Both the position numbers and the translations under genes were made by a program. Below are positions 61,514 to 64,000 of a stretch of DNA of 64,000 nt, in pieces. Under the pieces are notes generated by a model. It saw only the letters and a program-made list of their open reading frames with translations. It searched no databases and was not told the DNA's origin. Where the stretch lies: assembly GCA_015061945.1 (NCBI GenBank), contig SUVP01000002.1, positions 124,001-188,000 on the forward strand, given 5' to 3'. Source of the DNA: Opitutales bacterium. GTDB taxonomy: Bacteria; Verrucomicrobiota; Verrucomicrobiia; Opitutales; Intestinicryptomonadaceae. Each line of letters starts with the position of its first letter. Positions within the stretch are counted from its first letter, which is position 1.

Positions 61514-61534
61514 AAGCCACGTTAGCGTGGCTTT
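61514..61534. terminator. Terminator hairpin after hisD
   Basis: AAGCCACG-TTAG-CGTGGCTTTC. Confidence 0.65.
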
Positions 61535-61538
61535 CTAT

Positions 61539-62825
61539 TTAAATTCTTTCTAAAAGGCTTTTGTAGTGAGCGTCAAGCGATTCCATTTTGCCAAATGCGA
61601 CAACTACATCTTTTGCTTTTGCCAGCGATTTTTTGTCGTATTTAACGTATGAACTGCGACGCATAAAATCTACCACTTGGAGACCGCCAGAGAATCTGCC
61701 AGTGCGACCAGTCGGAAGCGTATGGCTTGGTCCAGCAGTGAAGTCGCCGAGTACTGTTGGAGTATTCTCGCCGACGAGAACAGCACCTGCTGTTGTCAAT
61801 TTCCCGACGAGCTTTTCAGGCTGTGCCACTTGAATTTCCATATGTTCAGGTGCTACATAATTTGCAACTTCGACACCAGCATCAAGGTTTGGTACAAGCA
61901 CAACATAACAACCATCATCGATAATCTTCTTGAGTTTTTCGGCTCTCGACAACGATTGTGCGAGCTTATCAATTTCTTTCTGAACCGATGTAATCAACTT
62001 TTTTGAAGTTGTAATAAAAAAGATTTTTTCTTTGCCACTGCCGTGTTCTGCTTGCGAAAGCAAGTCTGAAGCAATATATTTTGCGTTAGCAGATGCGTCA
62101 GCGAGAATAAGAACTTCGCTTGGTCCTGGGAGAAGGTCGCAACCGACTTCCCCGAAGAGTTGGCGTTTTGCTTCAATCACAAACGCATTACCAGGTCCAT
62201 AAAGTTTATCGACTGCCTTGATTGATTCAGTGCCGACACCCATTGACGCAATCGCTTGTGCCCCGCCAACCTTGTAAACTTCTTTAATTCCGAGCATCGC
62301 AAGCACGCAAAGAATGTGCGAGTTTATCGAGCCATCTTTTGCAGGCGGAGTGCATACGCAAATTTCTGGACAACCTGCAATTTTTGCGAGGGTTGCAGTC
62401 ATCACAACTGTCGACACGAGCGGTGCGTTCCCTCCAGGGATATACAACCCTACTCTTTTTATTGGGTAAAAACTTTCGCCGACAACTGCCCCGTGCGGAT
62501 TTTTTGCTCTCCAATTTTTTGGTTTAGAACGCAAGTTGTATTGCTTTACGCACGCAATAGCTTCACGCATCGCTTTTTTATCAGCCGATGAAACTTTTTT
62601 CTGTGCAAGTTTAAATTCGGCATCAGACACTTTCAATGTATCTTTTGAGATATCGACTCCGTCAAATTTTTTAGTGAATGCGAACACGGCAGAATCGCCC
62701 TTTGCTCGCACTTGTGCAATTACATCTGCCACTGCCGATGGAATATTAGATGACAGTGCAACAGGCTCGCACGCTACTTTCAAATCGTTTGCAAATGTCG
62801 AAGATTTATAATCCAAAATTTTCAT
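61539..62825 (-). CDS. hisD: Histidinol dehydrogenase
   Basis: VGLYIPGGNAPLVSTVVMTATLAKIAGCPEICVCTPP; KVGGAQAIASMGVGTESIKAVDKLYGPGNAFVIEAKRQLFG; LPGPSEVLILAD; SQAEHGSG. Confidence 0.97.
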   Translation of the reverse strand: MKILDYKSSTFANDLKVACEPVALSSNIPSAVADVIAQVRAKGDSAVFAFTKKFDGVDISKDTLKVSDAEFKLAQKKVSSADKKAMREAIACVKQYNLRSKPKNWRAKNPHGAVVGESFYPIKRVGLYIPGGNAPLVSTVVMTATLAKIAGCPEICVCTPPAKDGSINSHILCVLAMLGIKEVYKVGGAQAIASMGVGTESIKAVDKLYGPGNAFVIEAKRQLFGEVGCDLLPGPSEVLILADASANAKYIASDLLSQAEHGSGKEKIFFITTSKKLITSVQKEIDKLAQSLSRAEKLKKIIDDGCYVVLVPNLDAGVEVANYVAPEHMEIQVAQPEKLVGKLTTAGAVLVGENTPTVLGDFTAGPSHTLPTGRTGRFSGGLQVVDFMRRSSYVKYDKKSLAKAKDVVVAFGKMESLDAHYKSLLERI

Positions 62826-62873
62826 ATTAAAAATATCTAAAATAAACTCGTTTAAATCAAGCAGAAATAATCA

Positions 62874-64000
62874 TTAGAACAATTCGCCTTGTCCCGACAC
62901 GTTCCCGAACAAATCGGAGAAACGCTCACGCCAATCGTCGATTTTATCAGCATAATATTTTGCATCGTATGGAGCTGTATGTTTATCGTATAGCGAGATT
63001 GGGCGAGCACGTTTCCAATCGGCATCTCGTGGAGACGCTGATGGCGTGATATAATAAAGTACTTTGTCGCCAACCTCTGGTGGTGGATTCATTTGCAACG
63101 CCGCCTCTAACGATGCACGTCTACCCTTGCCTGTTTTCAAAACATCGGCTTGGTATTGTGCTGGCGACTTGCTGATAAACTCGCCTTTTGCCAAATCGAC
63201 AATCGGCATTTCGCCTGAATAAATCATCTCTTTGAAATGTTCTACTTCTTTCTCGACAAGGTCATCTCTACCCAAGAGTTTGTCTTTAACCATTGCTTCG
63301 GTAAGTTTTCTCAAGAATGGTTCTGTTGCACGATTTCGCAATGCGGAGCCACGCAATGTGATTTTCCCATTTTGCATCAACGCATAATTTTTAGCTTTGT
63401 AGCAAAGCATTGCATCGAACTTTCCGTCGAACTCTAAATCTACACCTTGAGGCAAAATTTCTGACGCACACTTCAACAATTCTTCAGGAGAATCAAAATA
63501 TTTTTCTGACGCCAAATATATACCATCGGTATCGGCTTCGAGAACATCACAACCGACACTTCTAAAAAATTCAATCAACTTTGAAAGCAGTTCTCTACCT
63601 GTCCGTGTAATTTCAGAAGCAAGCGTAGAATCGCCAAATATTGCGGTTGAAAGCCCCAAGTAGCCATAAAAAGAATTGATTAAAATTTTGAAACTTTTTT
63701 GACGGGCGTCGTACTCTTTTTGCAAATCTGCATCTGATGTTTCTCGAGCAAGCTTTTTGTATTTCAATCGATACTCACGCAATGCAGAAAGCTCTTTCAA
63801 AAAGATATTCAGATAATCATTGCGTGGACACTTGCCGAGAACAAGCATTAAACTGGGGTATAGCGAGGCAACGTCGTAATGCAAAACATTTTGGTAAACG
63901 CCAGTCGCATACGATTCCGACAACGCACCTTCGATGAAATCGCCCGTTGTTGCGAACGGCAAAGCTGATTTTGCCGACAAATATTTTTCGAGAAACACGC
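62874..64000 (-). CDS. Family B DNA polymerase, C-terminal part (gene continues beyond the window)
   Basis: YDVASLYPSLML (motif A), KILINSFYGYLG (motif B), VLEADTDGIYL (motif C). Confidence 0.88.
   Translation of the reverse strand, partial: VFLEKYLSAKSALPFATTGDFIEGALSESYATGVYQNVLHYDVASLYPSLMLVLGKCPRNDYLNIFLKELSALREYRLKYKKLARETSDADLQKEYDARQKSFKILINSFYGYLGLSTAIFGDSTLASEITRTGRELLSKLIEFFRSVGCDVLEADTDGIYLASEKYFDSPEELLKCASEILPQGVDLEFDGKFDAMLCYKAKNYALMQNGKITLRGSALRNRATEPFLRKLTEAMVKDKLLGRDDLVEKEVEHFKEMIYSGEMPIVDLAKGEFISKSPAQYQADVLKTGKGRRASLEAALQMNPPPEVGDKVLYYITPSASPRDADWKRARPISLYDKHTAPYDAKYYADKIDDWRERFSDLFGNVSGQGELF

Overview
The window looks like chromosomal DNA from a member of the PVC superphylum (Verrucomicrobiota/Lentisphaerota-like). 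This is inferred from an adjacent PPC / DUF1501 / DUF1549-DUF1553 gene set, a PEP-CTERM protein and many secreted CAZymes. It mixes housekeeping genes (gpmI, aroK, folC, gapA, glycerate kinase, sucCD, pheA, scpB, UDG, coaC, rsmE, hisD, family-B DNA polymerase, tRNA-Gln, tRNA-Ala) with carbohydrate-degradation genes: GH105, heparinase II/III-like, GH5, GH39-like, a beta-propeller GH, DUF6259-like, a beta-helix protein, and three ~1,080-aa paralogous putative glycosidases. There is also an operon resembling sugar-acid catabolism (enolase-superfamily dehydratase, UlaG-like lactonase, DUF4380-like, MFS). No rRNA, CRISPR array, transposase or phage module was recognised. The least explained part is a small-ORF island at about 26.0-28.4 kb. 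It holds three tandem, diverged transcription units, each with a conserved upstream block, a 46-57 aa single-TM peptide with a related C-terminal tail, and a near-identical CCCTCAG...CTGAGGG hairpin. The third peptide is shorter than the ORF-track cutoff and has an in-frame TGA just before a conserved YIDP-stop. Other points: an 80-bp identical patch between two diverged giant paralogs (possible gene conversion), heme-less PSD1-type proteins with Lys-rich tails, a terminator embedded in two overlapping convergent stop codons, and a shared 21-nt motif upstream of gapA and sucCD. All family calls come from reading the translated ORFs without database searches.
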